Shown here: positions 27,044-35,899 of the stretch, piece after piece
Layout of the letters: each line of letters opens with the position of its first letter
Numbering within the stretch: the first letter of the stretch is position 1
Assembly (NCBI GenBank): GCA_017744715.1
Contig: JAGIAT010000006.1
Span: forward strand, 277,670 to 341,669
Direction of reading: 5' to 3'
Length of the DNA stretch: 64,000 bases
Source: Niabella sp.
Lineage (GTDB): Bacteria > Bacteroidota > Bacteroidia > Chitinophagales > Chitinophagaceae
The notes under the pieces: generated by a model
Seen by the model: the letters and a program-made list of their open reading frames with translations, nothing else
What the model was told of the DNA's origin: nothing
The model's database searches: none
Program-made: the position numbers and the translations under genes

Positions 27044-28636
27044 CTATGCGTTCACCAGGCCCAGGGGCGAAAAGAGCATAAACAGCAACAGGGCGGCTAT
27101 CACCAGTGCCAGCCCAACAATACGCCGGTAGCGCCAGGGCTGAACGGCCACCATATTGTTTTGTTTCAGCTCAAAGGGTACGGGCATAGGTTTCCACCGG
27201 CCGATCAGTAACATGATGACGGTAGTAATCACAAACAATATTGCAAGCACATGCAGAAAATGCAGTTGAACAGTAACGAACAATTGGGTGGCACCATAGC
27301 TGATGATAAAAAAGAACAGTCCGGCACGGGCGGCCAGCGGTGGTACGCGTTTGGTAAGAAATCCTACCAGCATGATGGTAAAAATGGGAACACTAAACAA
27401 TCCTCCTATTTTTTGAAGATAGGTATAAAATCCCCCGGTTGCAAACAGGATGAAGGGGGCAATCAGCATTGCTATAACAGCGATACCTGCCTGGAACCGT
27501 TTGGCGGTGCGTACCTGGTTCTGCTCGCGGGGAAGCCGGCGTCTTTTAGCCATCAGCGGCCGGTAAACGTTTAGCATAAACAGCGTGGCCGAACTGTTAA
27601 GACCCGCAATAAACGTGGTAACGGTAGCGCCAAATAATATGGCTGCCAGGTAACCGGAATAGGCCGGCGGCGACACATCCCCGGCCAGCTTTGAAAAAAC
27701 AGTGGAGGTGTTGGAAAGCCCTGTATAAAGGTGGGCGGCAATAACGCCGGGAATATTCAGCAGGAGCGGAAGCATCAGTTTGCCAAGTGCTGCCAGTGCC
27801 ATTCCCTTCTGGCAGGTAGCCAGGTCCCTGGATGCCAGTGCCTGCTGAACAATATATTGTTCGGTACCCCAGTAATACAGGTTCACCAGCAGCATACCGG
27901 TGAAGATGGTGCCGAAGGGAACGGCATCACCGGGTTTGCCGATGCTGTTGAAATGTTCCGTTTTTGAAGATAAAAGCGTTTGCAATCCTGCCTGCCAGTC
28001 GCCGGCGCCCAGGTAACGCAATGCAAAATAGGGCAGCAGCAATCCGCCGGTGAACAGGGCAAACCCAAGCAGGGTATCAGAAATCGTAAGGGCCTTCAGG
28101 CCGCCCAGCAGGGCATACAGGGTTCCAAGAATGCCGATGCTCCATACAAGTATCCAAACGGTGGCCTGATGGGGGATCCCGAACCGTTCCGAAATATCAA
28201 ACAGCCCGTCAAATGCTACGGCGCTGCCATATAATACAGCCGGCAGCAGGTTGATGATATAGTTGGCTAAAAAAAGGATGGAAACGATCCATTTCACCGA
28301 ACGGTCGTACCGGGCTTCCAGGAAATCCGGGGTAGTAGCAATGCCGGTTCTGAGATAAATGGGAATGATCAGCTCGGATACCAGCTGCATGGCCAGCACA
28401 GAAGTAACACCCCAGGCCATTACACTCATGTTATTGATATAACTGAGTTCGTTTTCGCCCACAAAGGATGCGGTATTGATATTGGTAAACAGCAGCCCGC
28501 AACCAACAGCCGCAAATCCAAGCTTCCGGTTGGCAAAGAACAATGCATTGAGGGTGCCTGTTTTTTCCTTCCTCGTTTTAAACCAGGAGAACAATACAAC
28601 GGCGAAGATGATGATAATAAAGCTGGTCAGTGCCAT
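27044..28636 (-). CDS. Sodium/solute symporter (SSS family)
   Basis: 530 aa from ATG at 28636 (a TTG 9 bp upstream is less likely). About 14 membrane helices; LLFTNINTASFVGENELSY near the N-terminus and ALLGGLKALTISDTL are core motifs of SGLT-like Na+/sugar symporters in the LeuT fold. It would move a mono- or oligosaccharide, or sugar acid, across the inner membrane with Na+. It is the last gene of the minus-strand operon, about 60 bp after the upstream glycosidase gene, so it probably imports the product of those glycosidases. The substrate is not predictable from sequence. Confidence 0.92.
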   Translation of the reverse strand: MALTSFIIIIFAVVLFSWFKTRKEKTGTLNALFFANRKLGFAAVGCGLLFTNINTASFVGENELSYINNMSVMAWGVTSVLAMQLVSELIIPIYLRTGIATTPDFLEARYDRSVKWIVSILFLANYIINLLPAVLYGSAVAFDGLFDISERFGIPHQATVWILVWSIGILGTLYALLGGLKALTISDTLLGFALFTGGLLLPYFALRYLGAGDWQAGLQTLLSSKTEHFNSIGKPGDAVPFGTIFTGMLLVNLYYWGTEQYIVQQALASRDLATCQKGMALAALGKLMLPLLLNIPGVIAAHLYTGLSNTSTVFSKLAGDVSPPAYSGYLAAILFGATVTTFIAGLNSSATLFMLNVYRPLMAKRRRLPREQNQVRTAKRFQAGIAVIAMLIAPFILFATGGFYTYLQKIGGLFSVPIFTIMLVGFLTKRVPPLAARAGLFFFIISYGATQLFVTVQLHFLHVLAILFVITTVIMLLIGRWKPMPVPFELKQNNMVAVQPWRYRRIVGLALVIAALLLFMLFSPLGLVNA

Positions 28637-28696
28637 AACAGGCAATTTACGCCATCCAATGATAATGATACACGCACAATATATTGCTATGGTCGT

Positions 28697-30673
28697 TTAG
28701 GGAAGTGTAATGTTCAGCGGCGCTTTTCCATTCCACGAAAAAGTCTGGCTGTTTTTTCCGGTTTCGTTAACGGTAACGCGGTACTTCCCGGAAACCCGCT
28801 GCACCTGCAGATCAAATGTGGTGCGGAACGCTGCTATATTTTTAAGCGAGAGCTGGTTCCACTTTTTGGGAAGCCAGGGGCAAATAGAAAAGGAGCGGAG
28901 GCCCGTAGGCTCAAATCCAAGCAGCCCTTCCACCAGTGCCCGACAATACAACCCGCTTTCTGCCGAAAGATGCCGCTGGTTGCCCTCCGGCCAGGCCTCA
29001 ATGGCATAAGGTACGTGCTCGCCCAGTAGGCGTTTGTTGGAATAAAAAGAAAGATAGGCCATTGCGGTATCGGTAGCGCCTGCTTTAAACAATCCTCTGA
29101 ATGCATAGAGGGTAGACCGGTCCCAATAGGTGCTGGAACCCGATTCGGTAAGCAGGCCGTTGGGCGACCATAATTTGGGGGACAGTAAGGCGGCTTGCGT
29201 TTGCTCTTTCCGGTCGTAAATGCCCATCACCAGCGGCAGGCAGATCCACGAGCGGAGTTTATCATTCCCTTCATAATATTTATAGGTTTGGTAGCCTTCT
29301 ACCGTACCGCCAAAATACTGTTCCATATGTTGGCGGAGCTCCCGGGCTTCCTGCCGCCATTGCACAGCGGTCGTTGTTTTGCCGAGTGCCGTTGCCAGGT
29401 GTGATCCGTATAAAAACGATCCGTAAGCCAGGGCATTGGTGGAGAGGTTTACCTTTCCTGCCGGAAACCGTCCTTCCAGTTCATCGGACTGGGAGGCAAT
29501 GACACCGTCCGCTGTTTTTTTTCGCAGCAGGTAGGTATTACACCATTCGATCAGGGGCCACAGGGTAGCCGCTTCAATGGTATCGCCACTGGTTAAAGCA
29601 AACTGGGAGGCGCCATAGCCGATCATGGCCTGATCGCCGCGGTCGCCGGCACCGTTCCAGTAACCCGCGCCCTCAGCAATGATCGAGCTGGGAATGGGCT
29701 TGTAAGTGGGATTCATATAACCTGCAAAAAGCCGGTAGCTGTTGCGGGCCGATTCCATACCGGCGGCATTACCCAGGTAGGCAAAGAACGGGTTGATGTA
29801 TTCGGCCTGGTCATTGGCCCAGATGGCGGCATAATATTCGCCCCCGCCCGGTCCATGCATCAGCCCTTCCTTTGTTTCATAAATGCTTTCGGCTGCCCGG
29901 ATCTTGGCAAAGGCAAACATGCGGTTGATCACCGGGTCAGGGGTTTGAAGGATCAATTGGTTTTCGAGGCTGCGGACCAGCGCGCTTCGTTTTGCAAATT
30001 CATAGTCCGCCGAATAGTAATAACGGTCTTCAGATTTTTTCCGGGCCGATATCACGATCCAGAAATGACGGGCCTCCTGTGGCTTCAGGGTCAGCAATCC
30101 GCCGTTATATAGTTTTGTATTGATCACATAAGATCCGTACACGCCCTTTTTTTCATCGGTGATATGGTTACTGTCGATAAGGGGAACGTTTACCGCAACG
30201 GTTTCCGGGCCCAGGTTGCGCAGGATATAAGACTCAATATAAGCTGCGTGATCCGTAGAAGGGAATACGGTCCGTTCGAGGATCATGTTTTTGGAAAGTG
30301 TACCCGTCGTTTGCAAATAGCCATGTATCGAAAAACTACGGGGCATTTCGGTGATCTTTCTTCCGTTGATGGTAATGGAATCGGTGATGTTACCATTGAA
30401 TTCTTTGACCAGGTTGCCACGGGTATCATTGGGAATGGTGCGGAGCATTGGGAACACGAGTTTCCTGCTCAGAAGTAGCGCGCCGGACGGCTGAACACCA
30501 TAGTGTACAATAGCAGAAAGCTGTTTGCCACTCATCTCCATATGATCTTTATGGGCTTGCCCCGGCTGAACGGTCCACCGGATGCTGCCGTCTGTAAGCA
30601 GTTTCCAGTAGGGTTGCTGTGCAAAAAGCGTAAGGCCGGAGCACAATAGTACCGGCAACAGTAATCTTCTCAT
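28697..30673 (-). CDS. Putative (alpha/alpha)6 six-hairpin glycosidase
   Basis: 658 aa, exported (signal peptide ends LTLFAQ). The N-terminal third is a beta-sandwich (about 25-240), the rest a six-hairpin toroid typical of clan GH-L/GH-M-like enzymes (KIRAAESIYETKEGLMHGPGG, YYAAIWANDQAEY, VIASQSDELEGRFPAGK, STYWDRSTLYAFRGL, HVPYAIEAWPEGNQRHLSAESG). Acidic candidates for catalysis are the Asp of IWANDQAEY and the Glu pair around SDELEGR; I could not match a CAZy family. It starts 30 bp after the GntR-type regulator gene and precedes the symporter. Confidence 0.7.
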   Translation of the reverse strand: MRRLLLPVLLCSGLTLFAQQPYWKLLTDGSIRWTVQPGQAHKDHMEMSGKQLSAIVHYGVQPSGALLLSRKLVFPMLRTIPNDTRGNLVKEFNGNITDSITINGRKITEMPRSFSIHGYLQTTGTLSKNMILERTVFPSTDHAAYIESYILRNLGPETVAVNVPLIDSNHITDEKKGVYGSYVINTKLYNGGLLTLKPQEARHFWIVISARKKSEDRYYYSADYEFAKRSALVRSLENQLILQTPDPVINRMFAFAKIRAAESIYETKEGLMHGPGGGEYYAAIWANDQAEYINPFFAYLGNAAGMESARNSYRLFAGYMNPTYKPIPSSIIAEGAGYWNGAGDRGDQAMIGYGASQFALTSGDTIEAATLWPLIEWCNTYLLRKKTADGVIASQSDELEGRFPAGKVNLSTNALAYGSFLYGSHLATALGKTTTAVQWRQEARELRQHMEQYFGGTVEGYQTYKYYEGNDKLRSWICLPLVMGIYDRKEQTQAALLSPKLWSPNGLLTESGSSTYWDRSTLYAFRGLFKAGATDTAMAYLSFYSNKRLLGEHVPYAIEAWPEGNQRHLSAESGLYCRALVEGLLGFEPTGLRSFSICPWLPKKWNQLSLKNIAAFRTTFDLQVQRVSGKYRVTVNETGKNSQTFSWNGKAPLNITLP

Positions 30674-30703
30674 GATGGCGGGAAATAAGTTTATAAAATA
30701 AAT

Positions 30704-31714
30704 TTAAAGCGTATTTCTTCTGGTGAGCGTGGTAGGGATGGTTACCTGTATGGGTTCATTCTTCAGGATCGCCCGGGCCGCCATGGTACCCATCAGCGCA
30801 AAATCGGCCGAGTAGGTGGTGATGCCTACAAATTCTTTAGCCGGCTCATCGTTGTGCGAGAGAATGCCTACGTCTTTACCAGGTTTGAGTTTTTTTACCT
30901 TGCATTCTTTCAGGATCTCCCACATAGCAAAATTGTCCAGCGTAAAATATACCTTGCCCTTTTCCACCGTACCTGGTACAAATTCGCGGATCAGGGTTCC
31001 GTTGATCTTATATTTTTTGATAAACCTGCGAAAGGAGGTTACGATCTCTTTGGGATCCAGGGAATCAGGCGAATGGTAGAAAACAAATTCGTCAAAGGCC
31101 CGGATCTCATTTACGAGTTGTTCAAATACCTGGTAGGACGACCGTTCAAACTCCTGGGTAATATGATTAAAAACGCCGTCGATGGGCTCATAACGATCAA
31201 ACATCAGTAACTGGTTCCGCGGAATGGTATCGAGCAGGTCTTTCGACCGGGGATGGGGGATGGGCGCAATCACGTACATGCCGAATTGCCGCCGGATCCG
31301 CTGCAGGATGGTTTCAAATATCTCGATGTTTCCATGATGAAAGAACACCTGCAGGTTGATGCCCTCGCCCAGGGTTTTCCGGAAGTTACGGTAGAACTGC
31401 TCTTCAAAACTGTCCAGGTTGTACATGAGCAGGGCCACTCTTAACAGTTGCTGGGTACTTCCGTTGGCCACAAAATACCCCAGCCGGTTGCGCGACGCTA
31501 CAATACCCCGGCTGATCAGTTCCCGGTAGCCCCGGATGATGGTTTCTCTCGAAAACCCCAGGGTGCGGATCATGGTATTCACCGAGGGCAATGTATCGCC
31601 GGGAACCAGTAACTTTTCATTAATGGTATTGATCACCCCCTGTACGATCCGGTCGTGTTTTGAATAGGAGCTCACCTGTTCCAGTTCGGTGATCTTGTCA
31701 AATACAGTTGTCAT
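30704..31714 (-). CDS. GntR-type HTH regulator with periplasmic-binding-protein-like sensor domain
   Basis: 336 aa. The winged helix of the GntR type spans about 15-90 (SKHDRIVQGVINTIN, LPSVNTMIRTLGFSRETIIRGYREL). The rest is a LacI/PBP-like sugar-binding domain (VALLMYNLDSFEEQF; FVFYHSPDSL; PGKDVGILSHNDEP; TTYSADFALMGTMAA). Such hybrids in Bacteroidota bind sugars and control nearby PULs. It lies inside the operon, 33 bp after one six-hairpin glycosidase and 30 bp before the other, so it probably controls its own operon by feedback. Confidence 0.92.
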   Translation of the reverse strand: MTTVFDKITELEQVSSYSKHDRIVQGVINTINEKLLVPGDTLPSVNTMIRTLGFSRETIIRGYRELISRGIVASRNRLGYFVANGSTQQLLRVALLMYNLDSFEEQFYRNFRKTLGEGINLQVFFHHGNIEIFETILQRIRRQFGMYVIAPIPHPRSKDLLDTIPRNQLLMFDRYEPIDGVFNHITQEFERSSYQVFEQLVNEIRAFDEFVFYHSPDSLDPKEIVTSFRRFIKKYKINGTLIREFVPGTVEKGKVYFTLDNFAMWEILKECKVKKLKPGKDVGILSHNDEPAKEFVGITTYSADFALMGTMAARAILKNEPIQVTIPTTLTRRNTL

Positions 31715-31747
31715 TGAAGAAGCCTTTTCGGATTTGTTTAAACAGGT

Positions 31748-33184
31748 TTATAAAATATCGGCGGTTACTGTTGTTCCCGGGGCAACGGCAATATCCGTAT
31801 AAAAAAACGGCGGCCCGCCAATTATCGGTTGTTGAACGGCTTTTTTGCTTTTCCCGTTCACCCGGATCGAACGTCCGGTTCCCCGGAAGCCTGCCCGCCA
31901 GTAGATAACCGAATGCCCGTTGTTAACAAAGGTACTGCCCTTGTTCCAGTGCCGGATGCCGATGCGCGATGATAATACGGGAAGATGCTTCAGTGTACAG
32001 GTATCACCCGAGGGATGATTGTACAGGGTCGTAACGCGGTTTTCACGGGCATCCGCACTTACCCCCATAATGCCCTGTACCAGTCCTTCTATTACGCCAA
32101 AGGAAACCTCCGGGTAATCGTGGCGCTCGGTGGCGGGGTTGGCCAGGAACAAAATATTCTCGTAGGCCTGCTTGCCGTATCCGTACCGGGCCAGCTGGTA
32201 GGGAAGATAGGAGCGGTTCTCTACATTCCAGCTGGTGCCGAGAAGGTGCTGTATCGTATGCCGGATGCGGCTGCTGTCCGTTAATGCGTTGTACCAAAGC
32301 AGGTAGGTTTCGCCTTCACCGGTTCCAAACACACCACCACCCGAATAATAGGTGTGATACCGGTTGTTGGTGCTGTTCCACCAGGTGGCTTCCAGCTGCT
32401 TCCGGTAAGCCTCCGCTTTCTGGCGATAGAGGGCTGCCTGTTGTTCCTGTTTCCACACGGTATTCATTGCCGCATAGCTCGTCAGTCCCCGGTAAATAGC
32501 CGCTACAAGATCAATTCCCATTTTTACATCATGTATGGCCTCATAATAAGAGGGCAGACCTCTGCACCGGTGAAAATAATCCTGATTGTTAAGGGGGATG
32601 GGAGCGTTCAGGTAAACGGGCCGGGTGAACAATGAATCTACCTGCAGTTTCCACCGCTCCAGGTAACGGGTTACTGTAAGATCAAAAAAAGTTCTGAATG
32701 CCGGTTCGGTTATATAACGGGTATTGCCGGTCCACAGGTACATCCGCCAGCAGGCATCAATAAGTTCAAAATTAGCGTTGAGGTTGTACCAGAACTCCCG
32801 GTCATTGCGATAGTCTTCCGGTGCCGGTTGCCCGTTCCGGTTCATCTCCCAGTAGGTACACCAGTCTTTGCTTTCTGAAATATTGGATACAAAGCGGGTG
32901 AGTATATTTTTATTTTCAGCGCTCATGCCCAACATTTCGGCGGGCAGGCACTGGTGCGATACATCCCGGATGCAAAAGGCGTTGCGTGAAGGCAGTGCCG
33001 CCTCATACCAGGGGCCAACGGGGTCCGAAGGGCTCCCCCTGAAAGAAACGGCCAGGTCCCGGGCGCGGTAAAAACTGTTTTGCAACGCAGTGTCTGACGA
33101 CATAAATTCAAGGGACGGGTTTTGGGCAGCTACCGGAATTACGGCGCCGGCCCAGCAACAGATCATAAAAAAAACACTTCGCAT
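31748..33184 (-). CDS. Putative six-hairpin glycosidase, shorter paralogue
   Basis: 478 aa, exported (signal peptide ends VAAQ). An almost entirely alpha-helical toroid (LPSRNAFCIRDVSHQCLPAEM; WCTYWEMNRNGQPAPEDY; DREFWYNLNANFELIDACW; GTGEGETYLLWYNAL; HDYPEVSFGVIEGL) with a small C-terminal beta domain (GIRHWNKGSTFVNNGHS). It shares the general fold, not close sequence, with the protein at 28697-30673. The RDVSHQ and PEDYRND acidic positions are candidates for catalysis. No family name can be given. It lies 42 bp downstream of the GH27 gene in the same operon. Confidence 0.65.
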   Translation of the reverse strand: MRSVFFMICCWAGAVIPVAAQNPSLEFMSSDTALQNSFYRARDLAVSFRGSPSDPVGPWYEAALPSRNAFCIRDVSHQCLPAEMLGMSAENKNILTRFVSNISESKDWCTYWEMNRNGQPAPEDYRNDREFWYNLNANFELIDACWRMYLWTGNTRYITEPAFRTFFDLTVTRYLERWKLQVDSLFTRPVYLNAPIPLNNQDYFHRCRGLPSYYEAIHDVKMGIDLVAAIYRGLTSYAAMNTVWKQEQQAALYRQKAEAYRKQLEATWWNSTNNRYHTYYSGGGVFGTGEGETYLLWYNALTDSSRIRHTIQHLLGTSWNVENRSYLPYQLARYGYGKQAYENILFLANPATERHDYPEVSFGVIEGLVQGIMGVSADARENRVTTLYNHPSGDTCTLKHLPVLSSRIGIRHWNKGSTFVNNGHSVIYWRAGFRGTGRSIRVNGKSKKAVQQPIIGGPPFFYTDIAVAPGTTVTADIL

Positions 33185-33226
33185 CTTTATTTGACAAATA
33201 TTATGTTATACGGTATCCTTTGCTTC

Positions 33227-34432
33227 TTATCGTTTCAACCTGTATAGTACCGCTTCGTGCGGTTGTAATTTTCCGCTATAAGGTACCGATGTATTGCCGT
33301 CGATGGTACCGGTCCATACATTCTGCAGCCTGTAGTTATATGTCTTATCCAGGTGCTGATGAAACAAGGTATCATTTACGGGCTCAGATTTCCAGTAAAA
33401 ATAAACTTCTTTGGGCTTGCTTCCCCTATTTAAAAAGCACACGGCCCAATCCCCGTGCTGCAGGGGCTTAAACCATGTTTGCACACTGTCTTTATCGCTG
33501 TATTTGAATCCCTGTATGCCCAGCGTATCCTGATCTATGGCAATAACATCCCTGTTTGTAAGCAGGGCGGCCGTATGGGCATTCATTTTACGTAAATCAT
33601 TGCCCAGCATCAGCGGCGCCGCCATCATCGCCCAAAGCGCAAAATGGGTTTTGTCTTCAACAAGGCTCATGCCGTTGCCCACTTCCAGCATATCCGGATC
33701 ATTCCAATGACCGGGTCCGGCATATTTTCTTAAGGTGCCGTTCTGATCCGCAATGGTCATTACCGACCAGGCCTTCCAGGTACCATAATCGTGGTAGCCA
33801 TCAAATACCTGCCAGATATCTTCAGTGGTTCTCCAAAGCTGGCCAACAGATCCGGCCCATTCCCATGGCCGGTTTACACCCCATTCACAGATGCTGAACA
33901 ACATCGGCCTGCCGGCTTTCCGCAATGCATTGCTCATGGTGGTATACGCTTCCGCTGCATGAATGCCGCTGGTATTGCACCAGTCAAATTTCAGGTAGTC
34001 GACCCCGAAAGAGGCATACAGCCTTGCATCCTGGTACTCGTAGCCACGGGTGCCGGGCAGTCCCTGGCAGGTTTTGGTACCGGCGCAATTGTAGATGCCG
34101 AATTTTAAACCCTTTGCATGAATATAATCACCCATGGCCTTCATGCCATGCGGAAACTTCTTAGGATCAGCCACCAGGTTGCCGGTAATGCTGTCACGTT
34201 CGCCGGCCATCCAGCCATCATCCAGTACCAGGTATGTATAACCGGCATCCTTCATACCTGTTGAAACCAGGAGATCGGCGATGCGCTTTATTTTTTCCTC
34301 GTTGATATCTGCCCCGAAAATGTTCCAGCTATTCCATCCCATGGGTGGTGTAAGCGCCAGTCCTTCAAATTTTTGGGCATGAAGGAGAAGCGAAGAAACA
34401 GATATGAACACGAATAGAAATCCTTTTTTCAT
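33227..34432 (-). CDS. GH27 alpha-galactosidase
   Basis: 401 aa, exported (signal peptide ends LLLHAQ). It opens with the GH27 hallmark LALTPPMGWNSWN (residues 25-37). VLDDGWM (69-75), the nucleophile D150 in DYLKFDWCN and the acid/base D205 in LWRTTEDIW are all in place; a C-terminal Greek-key domain (about 310-401) completes the fold. It releases terminal alpha-D-galactose from plant or other glycans; some GH27 enzymes act on beta-L-arabinopyranose or alpha-GalNAc instead. It is tightly linked (42 bp) to a six-hairpin glycosidase gene. Confidence 0.95.
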   Translation of the reverse strand: MKKGFLFVFISVSSLLLHAQKFEGLALTPPMGWNSWNIFGADINEEKIKRIADLLVSTGMKDAGYTYLVLDDGWMAGERDSITGNLVADPKKFPHGMKAMGDYIHAKGLKFGIYNCAGTKTCQGLPGTRGYEYQDARLYASFGVDYLKFDWCNTSGIHAAEAYTTMSNALRKAGRPMLFSICEWGVNRPWEWAGSVGQLWRTTEDIWQVFDGYHDYGTWKAWSVMTIADQNGTLRKYAGPGHWNDPDMLEVGNGMSLVEDKTHFALWAMMAAPLMLGNDLRKMNAHTAALLTNRDVIAIDQDTLGIQGFKYSDKDSVQTWFKPLQHGDWAVCFLNRGSKPKEVYFYWKSEPVNDTLFHQHLDKTYNYRLQNVWTGTIDGNTSVPYSGKLQPHEAVLYRLKR

Positions 34433-34500
34433 TTTTAAGAATGCTTATTTGATCTGATGCCGGATTGATGATCATCATTGACCGTTCAATGCCGTTTCCC

Positions 34501-34619
34501 TAAGTGATTTTTATTGTTGCCGCAGATACGCTGGTTGCGCCTGCGGCGCTTTTATGCGACATGGTTGCTGTCAAAAGCCAATACCAAATCTGCGGCTTTA
34601 AGGAAATGACATGGATTGA
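34501..34619 (-). repeat. Dispersed palindromic element, copy B (about 119 bp)
   Basis: On the minus strand this matches copy A (4783-4929): left block with CTTAAAGCCGCAGAT, the TTGG/GACAG centre, and the right block GCGCCGCAGGCGCAACCAGC followed by GTATCTGCGGCAA and ATAAAAATCA. Inverted ends GCCGCAGAT/ATCTGCGGC and the inner GCGCC/GGCGC hairpin are kept. It directly abuts the stop codon of the HExxH lipoprotein gene (TAG at 34622-34620), so its arrival may have set that protein's C-terminus. Confidence 0.75.
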
Positions 34620-35666
34620 CTATGGACCACGTTGTCCGCAACTTCCCGAAGCCATTTCCCGCACCGTGCAGCCTAAAAGGCCTTCCGGACCAATACCCAG
34701 GTATGCCGGTTGCCCGGAAGCATTCGGAACCCTTCCGGACATAAAGTCCCGGTACCATTGCATCCACGGGGAACTATACCCATACATTTCCGCCGCATGT
34801 ACGGCAAGTCCTCCGGCTTTTTCCGGAAGATGGAGCCCCTGGTGCTGGTAATAGTTTTCGCCTACCGTATGCAGCCACTCGTGTATCCATACGCCGGGGT
34901 CATTTGTTTTGTATTGATTGATCGTTGCGGTAATATCGTCGCCCGGATTAAATTTGATGGTTACGTAGCCGGTCTTCATCGGCTCGGCCATCGGGTTGGT
35001 CCATGCCAGTCCGAAGTAATTACTCTGAAAATTACAGGAGCCTTCTTTTTCGCGCCAGAATACAAATACGCAGTCATAAATCCCCGGCTGTATCTGGGGC
35101 ACCAGCGCCGCAACGGAAGCGGGTTCCACCGTATACCCGATGCTTCCTTTTGTAAGGGTAACCGGAACGGTGATATCCCTGCGTTCCACTTCCCATTTCA
35201 TGGTTCCGTACGCATATTTTTCAACATGTTCCCTGAGGCTCCAGGTAAAAAACTGGTAGCCGGCATCGAGGTCTGCCGTTGAAAAATGCGTACTGCAATC
35301 ACCGGTTCCGGAATTGCCGCGGGTTTCATACAATCCGATCCACAAAGCCTTCCAGGTTTTGAGCGCTGGTTTATCTGCAGCGGTAAAGGAAACTGCCGTT
35401 TGGGCGGTTGCAGTGATCGCTTTTTTCAGGTAGATCTCCGAATTTTTCAATGCCACACCAAGGGTATGATTGCCGGCAGTAAGCTGGACGGTACCCGGGG
35501 CCATTACGCCGGTATATCTGCCGTCGATATACAGGTAGCCCGCCTCATCACCGGGTGTGGAGATGGTTATCGGAACCCGGCCGGCAGCGGAAGCCTCGTT
35601 GCCTTCTTTTTTACAGGCAGGTATAACGGAAACGATCATGGCCAATATGTAATAGACTGGTTTCAT
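34620..35666 (-). CDS. Putative HExxH metallopeptidase lipoprotein with PEGA-like domain
   Basis: 348 aa from ATG 35666, chosen because MKPVYYILAMIVSVIPACKK is a lipoprotein signal (acylated Cys 18); an upstream frame extends to 35759. Residues 31-95 form a PEGA-like beta module (GYLYIDGRYTGV, NHTLGVAL). The second half contains WIHEWLHTVGENYYQHQG; H262, E263 and H266 match HExxH, and H275, H279, H290 and E293 are candidates for the third zinc ligand. Four or more Cys (C124, C199, C211, C333, C343) could form disulfides. It lies between SusD and GH27 in the PUL, so it would act at the surface or in the periplasm, perhaps on protein parts of a glycoprotein (inference). No named peptidase family is recognised. 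Confidence 0.6.
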   Translation of the reverse strand: MKPVYYILAMIVSVIPACKKEGNEASAAGRVPITISTPGDEAGYLYIDGRYTGVMAPGTVQLTAGNHTLGVALKNSEIYLKKAITATAQTAVSFTAADKPALKTWKALWIGLYETRGNSGTGDCSTHFSTADLDAGYQFFTWSLREHVEKYAYGTMKWEVERRDITVPVTLTKGSIGYTVEPASVAALVPQIQPGIYDCVFVFWREKEGSCNFQSNYFGLAWTNPMAEPMKTGYVTIKFNPGDDITATINQYKTNDPGVWIHEWLHTVGENYYQHQGLHLPEKAGGLAVHAAEMYGYSSPWMQWYRDFMSGRVPNASGQPAYLGIGPEGLLGCTVREMASGSCGQRGP

Positions 35667-35810
35667 CGTTGCGATTCCTGTGTAGCGATTGGAAAATCTG
35701 TTTATGATGTGCGAGCGGATAATGTGCTGCCGCATTTGTTTCAGCGTTGCATCCCTCATGATTTCTTAAAACGGTTTAAATATTTAAGGTCGTAAATAAT
35801 GAAGCGGTGA

Positions 35811-35877
35811 AAAACCATTAAGAAGTTAAGACGCATTCAGTAAAGCACGTAATTGTTCTTAATGCCTTAATGGTTTT
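35811..35877. terminator. Long inverted repeat downstream of susD
   Basis: AAAACCATTAAGAAGTTAAG (35811-35830) is inverted-repeated at 35856-35877, which reads TTCTTAATGCCTTAATGG then TTTT. The next outer bases (AAGCGG before, CCGCTT after) can extend the pairing. It stands 23 bp after the SusD stop, in the gap before the lipoprotein gene. It could end or thin out the susCD transcript; on both strands T-rich ends follow the stem. Similar CCATTAAG hairpins are common between genes of Bacteroidota, so it may also be a dispersed repeat. Confidence 0.5.
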
Positions 35878-35899
35878 AAATACAGCCGCTTTCAGGGTA

